Under the pieces are notes generated by a model. The model was given only the letters and a program-made list of their open reading frames with translations, was not told the DNA's origin and searched no databases. The translations under genes and the position numbers were made by a program. From Candidatus Pullichristensenella avicola (GTDB lineage Bacteria > Bacillota > Clostridia > Christensenellales > Aristaeellaceae), in assembly GCA_018711655.1 (NCBI GenBank), contig DVIA01000028.1, positions 1 through 64,000 of the forward strand: 64,000 nt of DNA. The letters run 5' to 3'. Of this stretch, positions 9,168 through 17,014 are shown one piece after another (positions within the stretch are counted from its first letter, which is position 1; each line of letters starts with the position of its first letter).

Positions 9168-9181
9168 GCCTGGCAAGAACG

Positions 9182-9976
9182 TCAATTTCCCGCGTAGAGA
9201 AGCCCCAGCAGCCAGGAGATCAGACGAATGGGAAGAACGCGCGAAAGCAACACGAAAAACTTATAGGAAAGGCCGATGGCGTAAAAGGGCTTGACGCGCC
9301 TTTTCAACGCCACGCGCGCGAGGAATTGGCCCGCAACCTCAGGGGCCATGCCGTTTTCCTCGTCTTTTTCCATTTTGGATACGGAACGGGCGATGCGGCC
9401 CTGGTAGACGTCGTCGCCAGCGCAGCTTTTTTCGCGCGCCCGGGTAAAGCCGGTACGGATATCGCCGGGCATGACCGCGCAGACGCTGACGCCAAAGGGC
9501 CTGACTTCATTGCAAAGCGCCAGCGTATAGGCGTTGACCGCCGCCTTGGAAACGGAATACCATGCCTGAAAGGGGATGGCCAGCGGCGCGGCGACGGAAC
9601 TTATGTTGACGATGCGCCCGCCGCCCTGCGCGCGCATCAACGGCAGCGCCGCTTTCGTGGCGTTGACCATGCCGAAGAGGTTGACGTCCAAAAGGCGCTT
9701 CGCGTCGGCGTTTTCGGTAAATTCCGCCGCGCCGGAAATGCCAAAACCGGCGTTGTTGACAAGCACATCCAGCCGGCCCTCGCGCGCGTAAATTTCGCCG
9801 ATGGCCGCGGCGAGGGCTTTTTCGTCGGCGACGTCGGCGGCGATGTGCAAAAGCCCGGGAAGTTCGGCGGCATGCCGGCTGAGGACATAGACGGTGAGGC
9901 CCGCCGCCTTGAGCGCGTTGGCCGTGGCCAGGCCGATTCCGCTGGTTCCTCCGGTGACGATGGCGACGCGGTTCAT
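9182..9976 (-). CDS. Short-chain dehydrogenase/reductase with hydrophobic C-terminus, putative 3-ketosphinganine-type reductase
   Basis: This classical SDR of 264 residues has the nucleotide-binding GGTSGIGLATA, NNAG (LVNNAGFGISG), catalytic Ser in NISSV and a YSVSK active-site pair. Its last 40 residues form a hydrophobic, basic tail (KPFYAIGLSYKFFVLLSRVL and onward) suggesting membrane association. The start is ATG 9976, which overlaps the stop of the upstream gene (ATGA), so translation is coupled. Coupling to a serine-palmitoyltransferase-like enzyme suggests that it reduces that enzyme's 3-keto product; this is inference. It is not the epimerase-like threonine dehydrogenase that would pair with a true KBL. 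Confidence 0.8.
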   Translation of the reverse strand: MNRVAIVTGGTSGIGLATANALKAAGLTVYVLSRHAAELPGLLHIAADVADEKALAAAIGEIYAREGRLDVLVNNAGFGISGAAEFTENADAKRLLDVNLFGMVNATKAALPLMRAQGGGRIVNISSVAAPLAIPFQAWYSVSKAAVNAYTLALCNEVRPFGVSVCAVMPGDIRTGFTRAREKSCAGDDVYQGRIARSVSKMEKDEENGMAPEVAGQFLARVALKRRVKPFYAIGLSYKFFVLLSRVLPIRLISWLLGLLYAGN

Positions 9977-11151
9977 GCGACCACCTCCGCAAGATGCGCG
10001 GCGATCACCTCGATGGCTTCGTCCAGCAGGCTTTCGGTCAACGTCGCCATATAGCTGGTGCGCAGAAGGCACTTGTCCGGCGGCGTTGCCGGCGGCAAGA
10101 CGGGGTTGACGTATACGCCGTCGTCGTAGAGGCTGCGCGCCTTATATAGCGTGTTCTCCGCCGTGTGCGTGTATATGGGAATGATCGGCGTGGTGGATTC
10201 GAGAATGGGCACGCCGCGCAGTTTGAGGCCGCGCCGCATGTAGGCCGACAGTTCGCCAAGCCGCGAGACGATTTCGGGATGGCTGCGAATGTAGCGCAGC
10301 GAAGCGAGCGCCACCGCCGCGTTGGCCGGGGGAATGGAGGCGGAGAAAATAAAGGGACGGGAATTGTGGCGGATGAAGTCGATCACCGTTTCGCTGGCTA
10401 CGGCGTAACCGCCCAGGCTCGCCAGCGACTTGGAGAATGTGCCCATGATAACGTCCACTTCGTTCTCCAGGCCGAAATGGCTGGCCGTGCCGCGGCCGCC
10501 GTCGCCAATGACGCCCAGGCCGTGCGCGTCGTCCACCATCACGCGCGCGCCATATTTGCGCGCCAGGCGGACGATCTCCGGCAAGCGGGCAATGTCGCCG
10601 CCCATGCTGAACACGCCGTCGGTGACGATCAGGCAGCCGGCGCTTTCAGGAACCTTTTGCAGTTGCACTTCCAATTCTTCCATGTTGCTGTGCGCGTAGG
10701 TGAGCATGCGGCCGTAGGAAAGCTTGCAGCCATCGTAGATGCTGGCATGGTTTTCCTTGTCGCAGATCACATAGTCGCCATGGCCGACGAGGGCGGAAAT
10801 GATGCCGAGATTGGACTGGAAGCCCGTGGAAAACGTGCAGCAGGCGCCTTTGTGGAGGAAATCCGCCAGTTCCGCCTCCAACTGCAGGTGCAATTTCAGG
10901 GTGCCGTTGAGAAACCGCGAACCGGAGCAACCGGTCCCGTATTGCGAGAGCGCCTGCATCCCGGCATCGAGCACTTCGGGGCAGGTGGTCAGCCCCAGGT
11001 AGTTGTTCGAGCCGAGCATGATGCGGCGCTTTCCTTCCATGACGACTTCGGCGTCCTGCCGCGTTTCCAGCGCGTGAAAGTATGGATAAATGCCGCGCGA
11101 GCGCAATTCATTGGCCAGCGAATATGAGAAGCATTTGCCGAAAAGATCCAT
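9973..11151 (-). CDS. Alpha-oxoamine synthase, serine palmitoyltransferase-like
   Basis: The 392-residue PLP enzyme belongs to the family of serine palmitoyltransferase (SPT), KBL and BioF, which condense an amino acid with an acyl thioester. Lys241 in GTFSKSLASLGGY is the predicted PLP lysine, with Asp207 and His210 in VDDAHGLG and His135 in NHASIYDG. Several blocks read more like bacterial SPT than KBL: GTGCSGSRFLNGT (72-84), FSTGFQSNLGIIS (107-119) and VNPVLPPATPP near the C-terminus. ATG 11151 is supported by aaggagg 6 bp upstream. The substrate is inferred; automated pipelines may call it KBL or BioF. Confidence 0.85.
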   Translation of the reverse strand: MDLFGKCFSYSLANELRSRGIYPYFHALETRQDAEVVMEGKRRIMLGSNNYLGLTTCPEVLDAGMQALSQYGTGCSGSRFLNGTLKLHLQLEAELADFLHKGACCTFSTGFQSNLGIISALVGHGDYVICDKENHASIYDGCKLSYGRMLTYAHSNMEELEVQLQKVPESAGCLIVTDGVFSMGGDIARLPEIVRLARKYGARVMVDDAHGLGVIGDGGRGTASHFGLENEVDVIMGTFSKSLASLGGYAVASETVIDFIRHNSRPFIFSASIPPANAAVALASLRYIRSHPEIVSRLGELSAYMRRGLKLRGVPILESTTPIIPIYTHTAENTLYKARSLYDDGVYVNPVLPPATPPDKCLLRTSYMATLTESLLDEAIEVIAAHLAEVVA

Positions 11152-11184
11152 GCCATGCCTCCTTCTTTTGTCAGATTTGCTGGC

Positions 11185-11213
11185 ATTATAGCACATTTTG
11201 CTCTAAAAGGGAA
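11185..11213 (-). promoter_or_regulatory. Probable promoter for the SPT-like/SDR operon
   Basis: On the minus strand a perfect TATAAT (11190-11185) lies about 35 bp upstream of the start. The -35 at 17 bp spacing is poor (TTCCCT), so strength or activator need is uncertain. Confidence 0.5.
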
Positions 11214-11263
11214 CCTTTCCGCGCCGCGGCCGCATTTTCTAATCTTTCCGCGCGGCGGACGGC

Positions 11264-11290
11264 AAAACGTCGCGCGGCCTTTTCCGCGCG
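11264..11290 (-). terminator. Terminator after sigE
   Basis: A 7-bp GC stem cgcgcgg/ccgcgcg (11284-11290 with 11271-11277) is followed on the minus strand by acgtttt. It immediately follows the sigE stop. Confidence 0.55.
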
Positions 11291-11291
11291 C

Positions 11292-11999
11292 TCAGGCCAT
11301 TTTTTCCATCTCTGTGCGCAGCTTGCCGATGATGCGCTTTTCCAGACGCGATATGTAGCTTTGTGAAATGCCCAGCATGTCCGCGACCTCCTTTTGCGTG
11401 TGCTCGCGGCCGCCGCCGAGCCCGTAGCGCATATGAACGATGCGGCGTTCCCGCTCGTTCAGCGTGCGCACCGCCTGCGCCAGCATCTGCTTTTCCACAT
11501 CCTGATCCAGCGCGCGGGAGACCAGATCCGGCTCGGTGCCGAGTATGTCCGAGAGCAGCAGTTCGTTGCCGTCCCAATCGGTGTTGAGCGGCTCGTCGAA
11601 CGATACTTCGAGCTTGAGACGGCTGGTGCGGCGAAGCACCATGAGGATTTCGTTTTCAATGCAGCGCGAGGCATAGGTCGCCAGTTTGATGTTCTTGTCC
11701 GGATCAAAGGAATTGACCGCCTTGATCAGCCCAATGGCGCCGATGGAGATCAGATCCTCGATGCCGATGCCCGTGTTTTCGAATTTTCGGGCGATATAGA
11801 CCACCAGCCGCAGGTTGCGCTCGATGAGCGTCGAGCGCGCGGCGGGGTCGTTTTCCGCCATTTTGCGCATGTAGGCAAGTTCCTCCTCTCTTGTAAGCGG
11901 CGGGGGAAGCGTTTCGCTGCCGCCTATGTAACAGATTCCTCCCCGCCGCAGTTGCACGACCAGCCCAAAGATCGAGCGCCGGACCGCCGCGAATGCCAT
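11292..11999 (-). CDS. sigE: Sporulation sigma factor SigE
   Basis: The 235-residue sigma-70 family protein directs mother-cell transcription early in sporulation. It carries the SigE hallmark [12 protein letters not shown] after a hydrophobic, basic N-terminal stretch that corresponds to the pro-sequence removed on activation. Region 2 has [37 protein letters not shown] and [16 protein letters not shown]. Region 4 has [22 protein letters not shown] 11999 gives an 8-bp spacing to aaggag; ATG 12005 is the alternative. It lies 13 bp downstream of spoIIGA, which encodes the processing protease, as in other spore formers. Confidence 0.97.
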   Translation of the reverse strand: MAFAAVRRSIFGLVVQLRRGGICYIGGSETLPPPLTREEELAYMRKMAENDPAARSTLIERNLRLVVYIARKFENTGIGIEDLISIGAIGLIKAVNSFDPDKNIKLATYASRCIENEILMVLRRTSRLKLEVSFDEPLNTDWDGNELLLSDILGTEPDLVSRALDQDVEKQMLAQAVRTLNERERRIVHMRYGLGGGREHTQKEVADMLGISQSYISRLEKRIIGKLRTEMEKMA

Positions 12000-12012
12000 A
12001 TGCATGCTCCTT

Positions 12013-12843
12013 TCACACCACCGTTCTGTCTGCGCGCCGCGTCTGCGCGCCCTCCGCCGCCCCGACGATGGGCGGGGCCAGCGCCCGCACGCCGCCGGGC
12101 ATCTTTCCCGGATAGACCGCGACCCACATGTCCGGCGACTTGAGAAAGCCGTTTCCATAATCCACCAGGCACAGTTCCGGCCGGAAACAGTTCAGACGGC
12201 CCCGTCCGCCCAGCGCCCCGTAGCCCACCTGACGAAAGCCGGGGGGCGCGTCGCCGGGGGGCAGGGCGTCGTAACCGGCGGGCAGCACGTCGGAAAGCAC
12301 GCCGCGCTCGCAGATGAGCACCGGCAGGCCGCTGAGCGGCTCGCGCAGGCGGTTCCCAGTGTCGATCAGCGCCAGAAAGCGCGCTTCGCCGCCGCCGGCG
12401 CTGAGGAATACGCGCACTTCCCAGGTGACCAGCCGCCGCCGGCGGTAAGCGGTCGTCGCCGTCAGCGCCGCCGCGCCGCAGAGCGCCCCCAACGCGAACG
12501 CGGGCGTGCCCGGAACGGAAAACAGGCGCATGGCCATGAACTGCATACCGCCCAGGAACACGCCGCCGGCCAGGATCGCCAGCCCGCCCGATACCGCCGC
12601 GCGCGGCGAATCCACGCGCAAAGCGACGGCTGCCAGAAGCGTACATACGATCGGCAGCATCCACACCGCGCCCAGGAAACGCAGGCGCGGCAATTGGGCC
12701 AGTACCGCGTAAAGCGCGCCCAGCGCCGAGGCCACGCATACGCGGCGCCAACGCACCCGGCCAAGGCTGCGCGCCACGATGGCTGCGGCGAGAAAGTCCA
12801 TGCAGAAGTTGGTGAGAAAGAAGCCCTCCACGCTCACGGCCAT
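12013..12843 (-). CDS. spoIIGA: Sigma-E processing peptidase SpoIIGA
   Basis: This 276-residue protein has five hydrophobic segments in its first 140 residues, from [17 protein letters not shown] onward. A cytoplasmic aspartic-protease-like domain follows, with the active-site motif [14 protein letters not shown] (about residues 160-173). It cleaves pro-SigE at the sporulation septum. The pro-sigE gene follows after 13 bp. gagaggtga lies ahead of the ATG. It is somewhat shorter than the Bacillus protein but contains all the expected parts. Confidence 0.93.
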   Translation of the reverse strand: MAVSVEGFFLTNFCMDFLAAAIVARSLGRVRWRRVCVASALGALYAVLAQLPRLRFLGAVWMLPIVCTLLAAVALRVDSPRAAVSGGLAILAGGVFLGGMQFMAMRLFSVPGTPAFALGALCGAAALTATTAYRRRRLVTWEVRVFLSAGGGEARFLALIDTGNRLREPLSGLPVLICERGVLSDVLPAGYDALPPGDAPPGFRQVGYGALGGRGRLNCFRPELCLVDYGNGFLKSPDMWVAVYPGKMPGGVRALAPPIVGAAEGAQTRRADRTVV

Positions 12844-12860
12844 GCGATCACCTCTCCGGC

Positions 12861-12866
12861 ATTATA
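12861..12866 (-). promoter_or_regulatory. -10 element of the spoIIGA-sigE promoter
   Basis: A perfect TATAAT on the minus strand lies 18 bp upstream of the spoIIGA start. No good -35 is present at 16-18 bp, which fits an activated promoter of the Spo0A-dependent spoIIG type. A partial 0A-box-like word, CGTCGAA (minus strand, 12926-12920), lies about 60 bp further upstream. Confidence 0.45.
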
Positions 12867-13222
12867 CAGGGATGGGGCGGACAATGCCTGTGAAAAATGT
12901 CGCGCCTTACCGTGAATCATTCGACGCATCTGCATCCAATCGCGCCGGTTCGCGCAAAAAAGCGACAAACCTCGCCGTTTGCAGTTGCCGCTTGGGCGGC
13001 GATCGCGTCGGTTTTTGCGGCCGACGCCCCGCCCACAGGCGCGCCGGAAGCATACAAAGCAGAGAGGTAAAGCGGAAAAGAGGGCGACGACCCGGAGTTT
13101 GGATGGAAGCCGGAGAAGCGTCCGCTTCGTCGCAAAATTGCGGCCGTGGCGTGACCATGGTCGAAGAAATGCGATTTTTTAGCACGAGTTTTGGCGGCGG
13201 CGCATAGCATGCAGGGGGAGGG
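12867..13222. other. Intergenic region between spoIIGA and ylmC/ymxH
   Basis: These 356 bp separate divergent sporulation genes. Apart from the spoIIGA -10 region and a possible 0A-box at 12920-12926, I see no gene, RNA or repeat. The open frames here lack starts and similarity. Confidence 0.5.
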
Positions 13223-13474
13223 ATGCGCGTGACTTTCGGCGAACTCAAACAAAAAGACGTGATCAATATCTGCGACGGCCGCAGGCTCGGCAAGCCCATT
13301 GACCTGGCGCTGAACAACGAAGCGTGCGTTTCGGCGCTGATCGTTCCCGGCCCGGGCGGCTTTCTCAACTGCCTGCGCCCCGAACGCGAGGGCGTTTCCA
13401 TCCCCTGGGAACGCATTCGCCGCATCGGAGACGACGTGATCCTTGTGGAATTGGACGCGAATTTTGCGCAATAG
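13223..13474 (+). CDS. YlmC/YmxH-family PRC-barrel sporulation protein
   Basis: This 83-residue PRC-barrel-like protein has the pattern typical of the YlmC/YmxH family: FGELKQKDVINICDGRRLG near the start and IPWERIRRIGDDVILVEL near the end. Members are small, conserved in spore formers and often sigma-E dependent, but no molecular function is established. Two starts are possible: ATG 13223, which abuts the gggggaggg ribosome binding site, and GTG 13229, which is better spaced and would remove two residues. It lies near spoIIGA-sigE and upstream of nrdR. Confidence 0.85.
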   Translation: MRVTFGELKQKDVINICDGRRLGKPIDLALNNEACVSALIVPGPGGFLNCLRPEREGVSIPWERIRRIGDDVILVELDANFAQ

Positions 13475-13516
13475 GCAAAAAAATGTCTGCGCGCTTAACA
13501 ATTTTTCGGATAGGAC

Positions 13517-13545
13517 TAGACGAAACGTTATTTTTTGTGTATAAT
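13517..13545 (+). promoter_or_regulatory. Promoter for nrdR
   Basis: TAGACG (13517-13522) and a perfect TATAAT (13540-13545) are 17 bp apart, 25 bp before the nrdR start. Confidence 0.6.
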
Positions 13546-13570
13546 ATTAACGTATGAGGTGAACGAGCGG

Positions 13571-14029
13571 ATGAAGTGCGTCTTTTGCAACTGCATGCAA
13601 AGCCGCGTCATTGATTCGCGCCAGAGCGAGGATGGCCTCACCATCCGTCGCCGGCGCGAATGCGAGAGATGCGGCCGCCGCTTTACGACCTACGAGCGCA
13701 TTGATATGATTCCGCTCATGGTCGTAAAGAAGGATCAGACGCGCGAACCTTTTCAGGCGGACAAGCTGCGCCACGGCATCATCAAAGCCTGTGAAAAGCG
13801 CCCCGTGCCCCTGAGCGCTATCGACAACCTGGTGCGCGACGTAGAACGGCGCGCCTATTCGCAGGGCGAGGCGGAGATCACCAGCCAGGCCGTTGGCGAA
13901 ATGGTGATGGACGGCTTGAAAAAACTCGACGAAGTCGCCTATGTGCGCTTTGCCTCCGTCTACCGTCAGTTCCGAGACATACAGACGTTCATGGATGAGC
14001 TTGGAAAGCTCCTCCGGGACAGCGAATGA
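13571..14029 (+). CDS. nrdR: Transcriptional repressor NrdR
   Basis: The 152-residue regulator of ribonucleotide reductase genes has an N-terminal zinc ribbon (MKCVFCNC and CERCGRRFTTYE) followed by an ATP-cone domain beginning at VVKKDQTREPFQADKLRHGI. It senses dATP/ATP and represses nrd operons at NrdR boxes. No nrd genes are in the window, so its targets are elsewhere. ATG 13571 is chosen because the zinc ribbon begins there; the twelve codons upstream are unsupported. Confidence 0.96.
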   Translation: MKCVFCNCMQSRVIDSRQSEDGLTIRRRRECERCGRRFTTYERIDMIPLMVVKKDQTREPFQADKLRHGIIKACEKRPVPLSAIDNLVRDVERRAYSQGEAEITSQAVGEMVMDGLKKLDEVAYVRFASVYRQFRDIQTFMDELGKLLRDSE

Positions 14030-14096
14030 TTTTTCCGGGTACCTCCGGCGCCGGCCGGTTGATATACCAAGTACGAAAAAGAAAGAGGAAACGCGC

Positions 14097-14798
14097 ATGG
14101 CAAACGAACTTATTTTGGCCGTTGACGACGAGGCTCACATCCTTGAACTGCTCTCGTTCAATCTCGAAGCGGGTGGATACAGGGTCGTGACAGCCACGAC
14201 GGGCGAAGACGCGCTGGTGGTCTGTGCGCATGAGCGTCCCGCGATGGTCTTGCTGGATATCATGCTTCCGGGCATTGACGGTATGGAAGTGTGCAGGCGC
14301 CTGAAGGGGTCTCCCACCACTTCGGACATTCCCATCATCATGCTTACCGCCAAGGGCGACGAGGTCGATAAAATCCTCGGCCTGGAACTGGGCGCGGACG
14401 ACTATATCACCAAGCCGTTCTCCGTGCGTGAACTGATCGCCCGCGTAAAGGCGCTTCTGCGCCGCGCCGCGCCGCAAAACGAAGAAGAAGGCATCCTGCA
14501 CGTCGGCGGGCTGACCATTGACGTGGGCAATTACGAGGCCTTCCGCAATGGCGAGAAGCTTTCCCTTACGCTTAAGGAGTTCGAACTGCTTAAGCTGCTT
14601 GTGCTCTCGCGCGGCAAGGTGCTCACGCGCGACTTCCTGCTCGACCGCATCTGGGGTTACGAGTTCTACGGCGAGACGCGCACCGTGGATGTGCATATTC
14701 GCCATATCCGCCAGAAACTTGGCGACGACGCGCACTACATTGAAACCATCCGCGGCGTCGGCTACAAGTTCAACGACAGGCAGGAGAACCGTCTGTGA
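14097..14798 (+). CDS. OmpR/PhoP-family response regulator
   Basis: The 233-residue regulator has a receiver domain with an acidic pair in LAVDDE, phospho-acceptor Asp in VLLDIMLPGIDG, the conserved Thr in IIMLTAKG and Lys in DDYITKPFS. A winged-helix DNA-binding domain follows, with LTLKEFELLKLL, GETRTVDVHIRHIRQKLG and IRGVGYKF. Its stop overlaps the start of the histidine kinase gene (GTGA), so the two are translated together. Sequence and partner resemble the PhoP/PhoR or YycF/YycG branch, but the lack of yycHI makes a PhoP-type assignment more likely. Confidence 0.92.
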   Translation: MANELILAVDDEAHILELLSFNLEAGGYRVVTATTGEDALVVCAHERPAMVLLDIMLPGIDGMEVCRRLKGSPTTSDIPIIMLTAKGDEVDKILGLELGADDYITKPFSVRELIARVKALLRRAAPQNEEEGILHVGGLTIDVGNYEAFRNGEKLSLTLKEFELLKLLVLSRGKVLTRDFLLDRIWGYEFYGETRTVDVHIRHIRQKLGDDAHYIETIRGVGYKFNDRQENRL

Positions 14799-16669
14799 GT
14801 CTGCGGGTCGCTTTCAAAGCGGCCCTTCTCACGCTCGCCCTGATGGTAGCGCTGTTGGGGTTTAGCGCCTATTCGCTCTCGGTCGATCGCAATGCGGATC
14901 TGACCGAGAGCCTTGCCTTTGGTTGCCGGGTCGCCGCCGGGCTGATGGACGATGCGGACGGCGACGAGGCGCGTTTGGCGATTCTTTCGGAACTGCCGGA
15001 GGATATCGGCGTGAGTCTCGCCTATTTTGACGGGAACGGCACGCGGCTATACGCCAACGATGGCGACGAGGCGGCGCTTACGAAGCAGGAAAACGCGCTG
15101 CGCGATCGCGCGCAGGGCGGGATCGCCCGTTACGAGCGCGATGTTTCGGGCGAGGGAAGGGTGCTCAACGCTTTGTTTGTCTTTAGCGACGGCGCGTGCC
15201 TGCGCCTGTCGCGCCCGGGCGTGTCGGCGTTCACGGTATTTGGCGAACGCCTGTTTATTTATGCCGCGCTGGCCCTGGGAGCGTGCGCGATTGTTTTTAC
15301 ATTGGTGTATTTCTACGACGCGCATCGCCGTTCCATCATCCACCAGATCAACGACGTGCTGGTGGACTTTTCCGAGGGCCGCTACGACGCGCGCGTGGGC
15401 TTGCTGCGCGGCGATCTTCGCGAGGAGATCGACCGGCTGAACACCTCCATTGAGCACATTGAAAAGCGCGTATTCCGCCAGCGCAGCCGCGACCACGCCA
15501 TTTCGGTGATTATGAACCAGATGCAAAGCGGCATTATCGTTGTGGACGCGCGGCTGCACATACTGCTTGCCACGCCCGTGGCGCGCAAATTGCTGGGCAT
15601 CGCCCCGAATTCCGAGGGCGTAGCCATCGCCGATGCATCCAAGGACGTCAACCTCAACGGCGTCTTTGCCGAGGCCATGCGCCGCGAGGGCGTGTATACC
15701 AACGAGGTCGCCGCGCGAACGGCCGTGGGGCGTGGGCATCGGCCGCTGCGGCTGTATGTGTCGCCTATGCGCCAGGACGGCAAGGTGGTTGGCGCGCTCG
15801 CCATGGTGGAAGATATCACCGAATTGCGCCGCTTGGAGCAGGTGCGCACGGACTTTGTGGCCAATGTTTCCCACGAGTTAAAGACGCCGTTGACCTCCAT
15901 CAAGGGCTTTGTGGAAACGCTGCTGGACGGCGCGATCAGCAACCCGCAGATGGCGGAAAAATTCCTCAAGATCATCATGCTCGAAGCCGAACGCCTTACG
16001 CGGCTGATCAACGACATACTTTCCATCAGCAAGTTGGAAAGCGGCATGACCGAAACCGCCACCGAGCGCATCCAGCTGGACAAAATGGCTTTTGAGGTGG
16101 CGGATATGCTTCGCATCCACGCCGAGGAAAAGCAGGTTTCCATCAACGCGCACCGAAACAAGAAGCCCGTATACATCCTTGGCAACCCGGATCACGTCGA
16201 GCAGATGCTGATCAACCTGATCGAAAATGCCATCAAGTACAATAAACCCGGCGGCTCTGTAACGGTGCATGTGTTTGGCAACGAGCGCGAAGCCAACCTC
16301 ACCATCTCCGATACCGGCATTGGCATCGCAGAAGAACACCTGCCGCGCCTGTTCGAGCGCTTCTACCGCGTGGACAAGGGTCGTTCCCGCTCCATGGGCG
16401 GCACCGGCCTGGGCCTTGCAATCGTCAAGCACATCGTGCGCGGCATGAGCGGCGAAATCGAGGTCCATTCCAAGCTGGGCGAGGGCACGGAATTTCTGGT
16501 GACGTTGCCCATTGCGCCGGCGGAGGATCGCGCCGGCGACGAAGTCGTGGACATTACCGACGAGGAACGCGCCGCCGAACAGCGCGAACGCGACCGGGAA
16601 GCCCATCGCTCCCGCGCGACGCGCGAAGGCGGGAACGAGGCGGAGCAAACGGAAACGCCGCCGCAATAG
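14795..16669 (+). CDS. PhoR-type sensor histidine kinase
   Basis: The 624-residue membrane kinase begins with GTG inside the stop of the response regulator. It has two membrane segments (about residues 8-27 and 148-172) enclosing an extracytoplasmic sensor of about 120 residues, then a HAMP-like linker and a PAS domain (about 230-340). The H box FVANVSHELKTPLTS has phospho-acceptor His360. The ATP-binding domain has the N box NLIENAIKYN and G boxes DTGIGI and GGTGLGLAIVK. The last 50 residues are a charged Glu/Arg-rich tail beyond the catalytic domain, which is unusual. The signal is unknown; phosphate is possible by family. Confidence 0.9.
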   Translation: MSLRVAFKAALLTLALMVALLGFSAYSLSVDRNADLTESLAFGCRVAAGLMDDADGDEARLAILSELPEDIGVSLAYFDGNGTRLYANDGDEAALTKQENALRDRAQGGIARYERDVSGEGRVLNALFVFSDGACLRLSRPGVSAFTVFGERLFIYAALALGACAIVFTLVYFYDAHRRSIIHQINDVLVDFSEGRYDARVGLLRGDLREEIDRLNTSIEHIEKRVFRQRSRDHAISVIMNQMQSGIIVVDARLHILLATPVARKLLGIAPNSEGVAIADASKDVNLNGVFAEAMRREGVYTNEVAARTAVGRGHRPLRLYVSPMRQDGKVVGALAMVEDITELRRLEQVRTDFVANVSHELKTPLTSIKGFVETLLDGAISNPQMAEKFLKIIMLEAERLTRLINDILSISKLESGMTETATERIQLDKMAFEVADMLRIHAEEKQVSINAHRNKKPVYILGNPDHVEQMLINLIENAIKYNKPGGSVTVHVFGNEREANLTISDTGIGIAEEHLPRLFERFYRVDKGRSRSMGGTGLGLAIVKHIVRGMSGEIEVHSKLGEGTEFLVTLPIAPAEDRAGDEVVDITDEERAAEQRERDREAHRSRATREGGNEAEQTETPPQ

Positions 16670-17014
16670 CAAACCGAAAGCGCCGCCGCGGAACAAGCGG
16701 TCGGCGCTTTGCACTGTGGCGCCCTGCGCGCGCCCTTCGGCTTTTGCAAAGGACGGTGTTTTCATCGGCGGGAACGCTTCGGGGCGCTTTGCGGCCGCCG
16801 CGCCCACGCTTTGCAGCCGCCGCGTCTGTGTTTTGTAGCCGCCGCGTCCGTGCTTTGCGGCCGTTGTATCCGCGTTTTGCGGGCGCCGGGATCGCGCTTG
16901 CGGCTGGCTTTTCAAACGCCTGCCGCATGCGCCCTGGAGGCGCGGTTTGCCGTTGCCCGGCAGGCCCGCGCAAATCGCGCAGGCTTCCTGATTTTGCAGA
17001 AAGGAAAGGTGCTT
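16670..17014. other. Intergenic region containing a minisatellite
   Basis: The 345 bp between the kinase stop and the aldo/keto reductase start hold the 22-bp repeat at 16787-16896 and no convincing gene. A weak GC-rich inverted pattern follows the kinase stop (16677-16710). The reductase ribosome binding site aaaggaaagg lies at 17000-17009. Confidence 0.5.
16787..16896. repeat. 22-bp tandem repeat, five copies
   Basis: Five consecutive 22-bp units start at 16787, 16809, 16831, 16853 and 16875, following the pattern (c/t)tttg(c/t)(g/a)gccgccgcg-nnn-(c/t)g. A sixth partial unit begins at 16897 (cttgcgg). Units 1-3 are closest to each other; units 4 and 5 have diverged. Confidence 0.8.

Noticed and set aside
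9973-11151. Threonine-degradation enzyme KBL with threonine dehydrogenase partner
   Set aside because: The adjacent SDR is a short classical enzyme with a hydrophobic tail, not a threonine dehydrogenase, and motif blocks favour SPT; retained only as an alternative.
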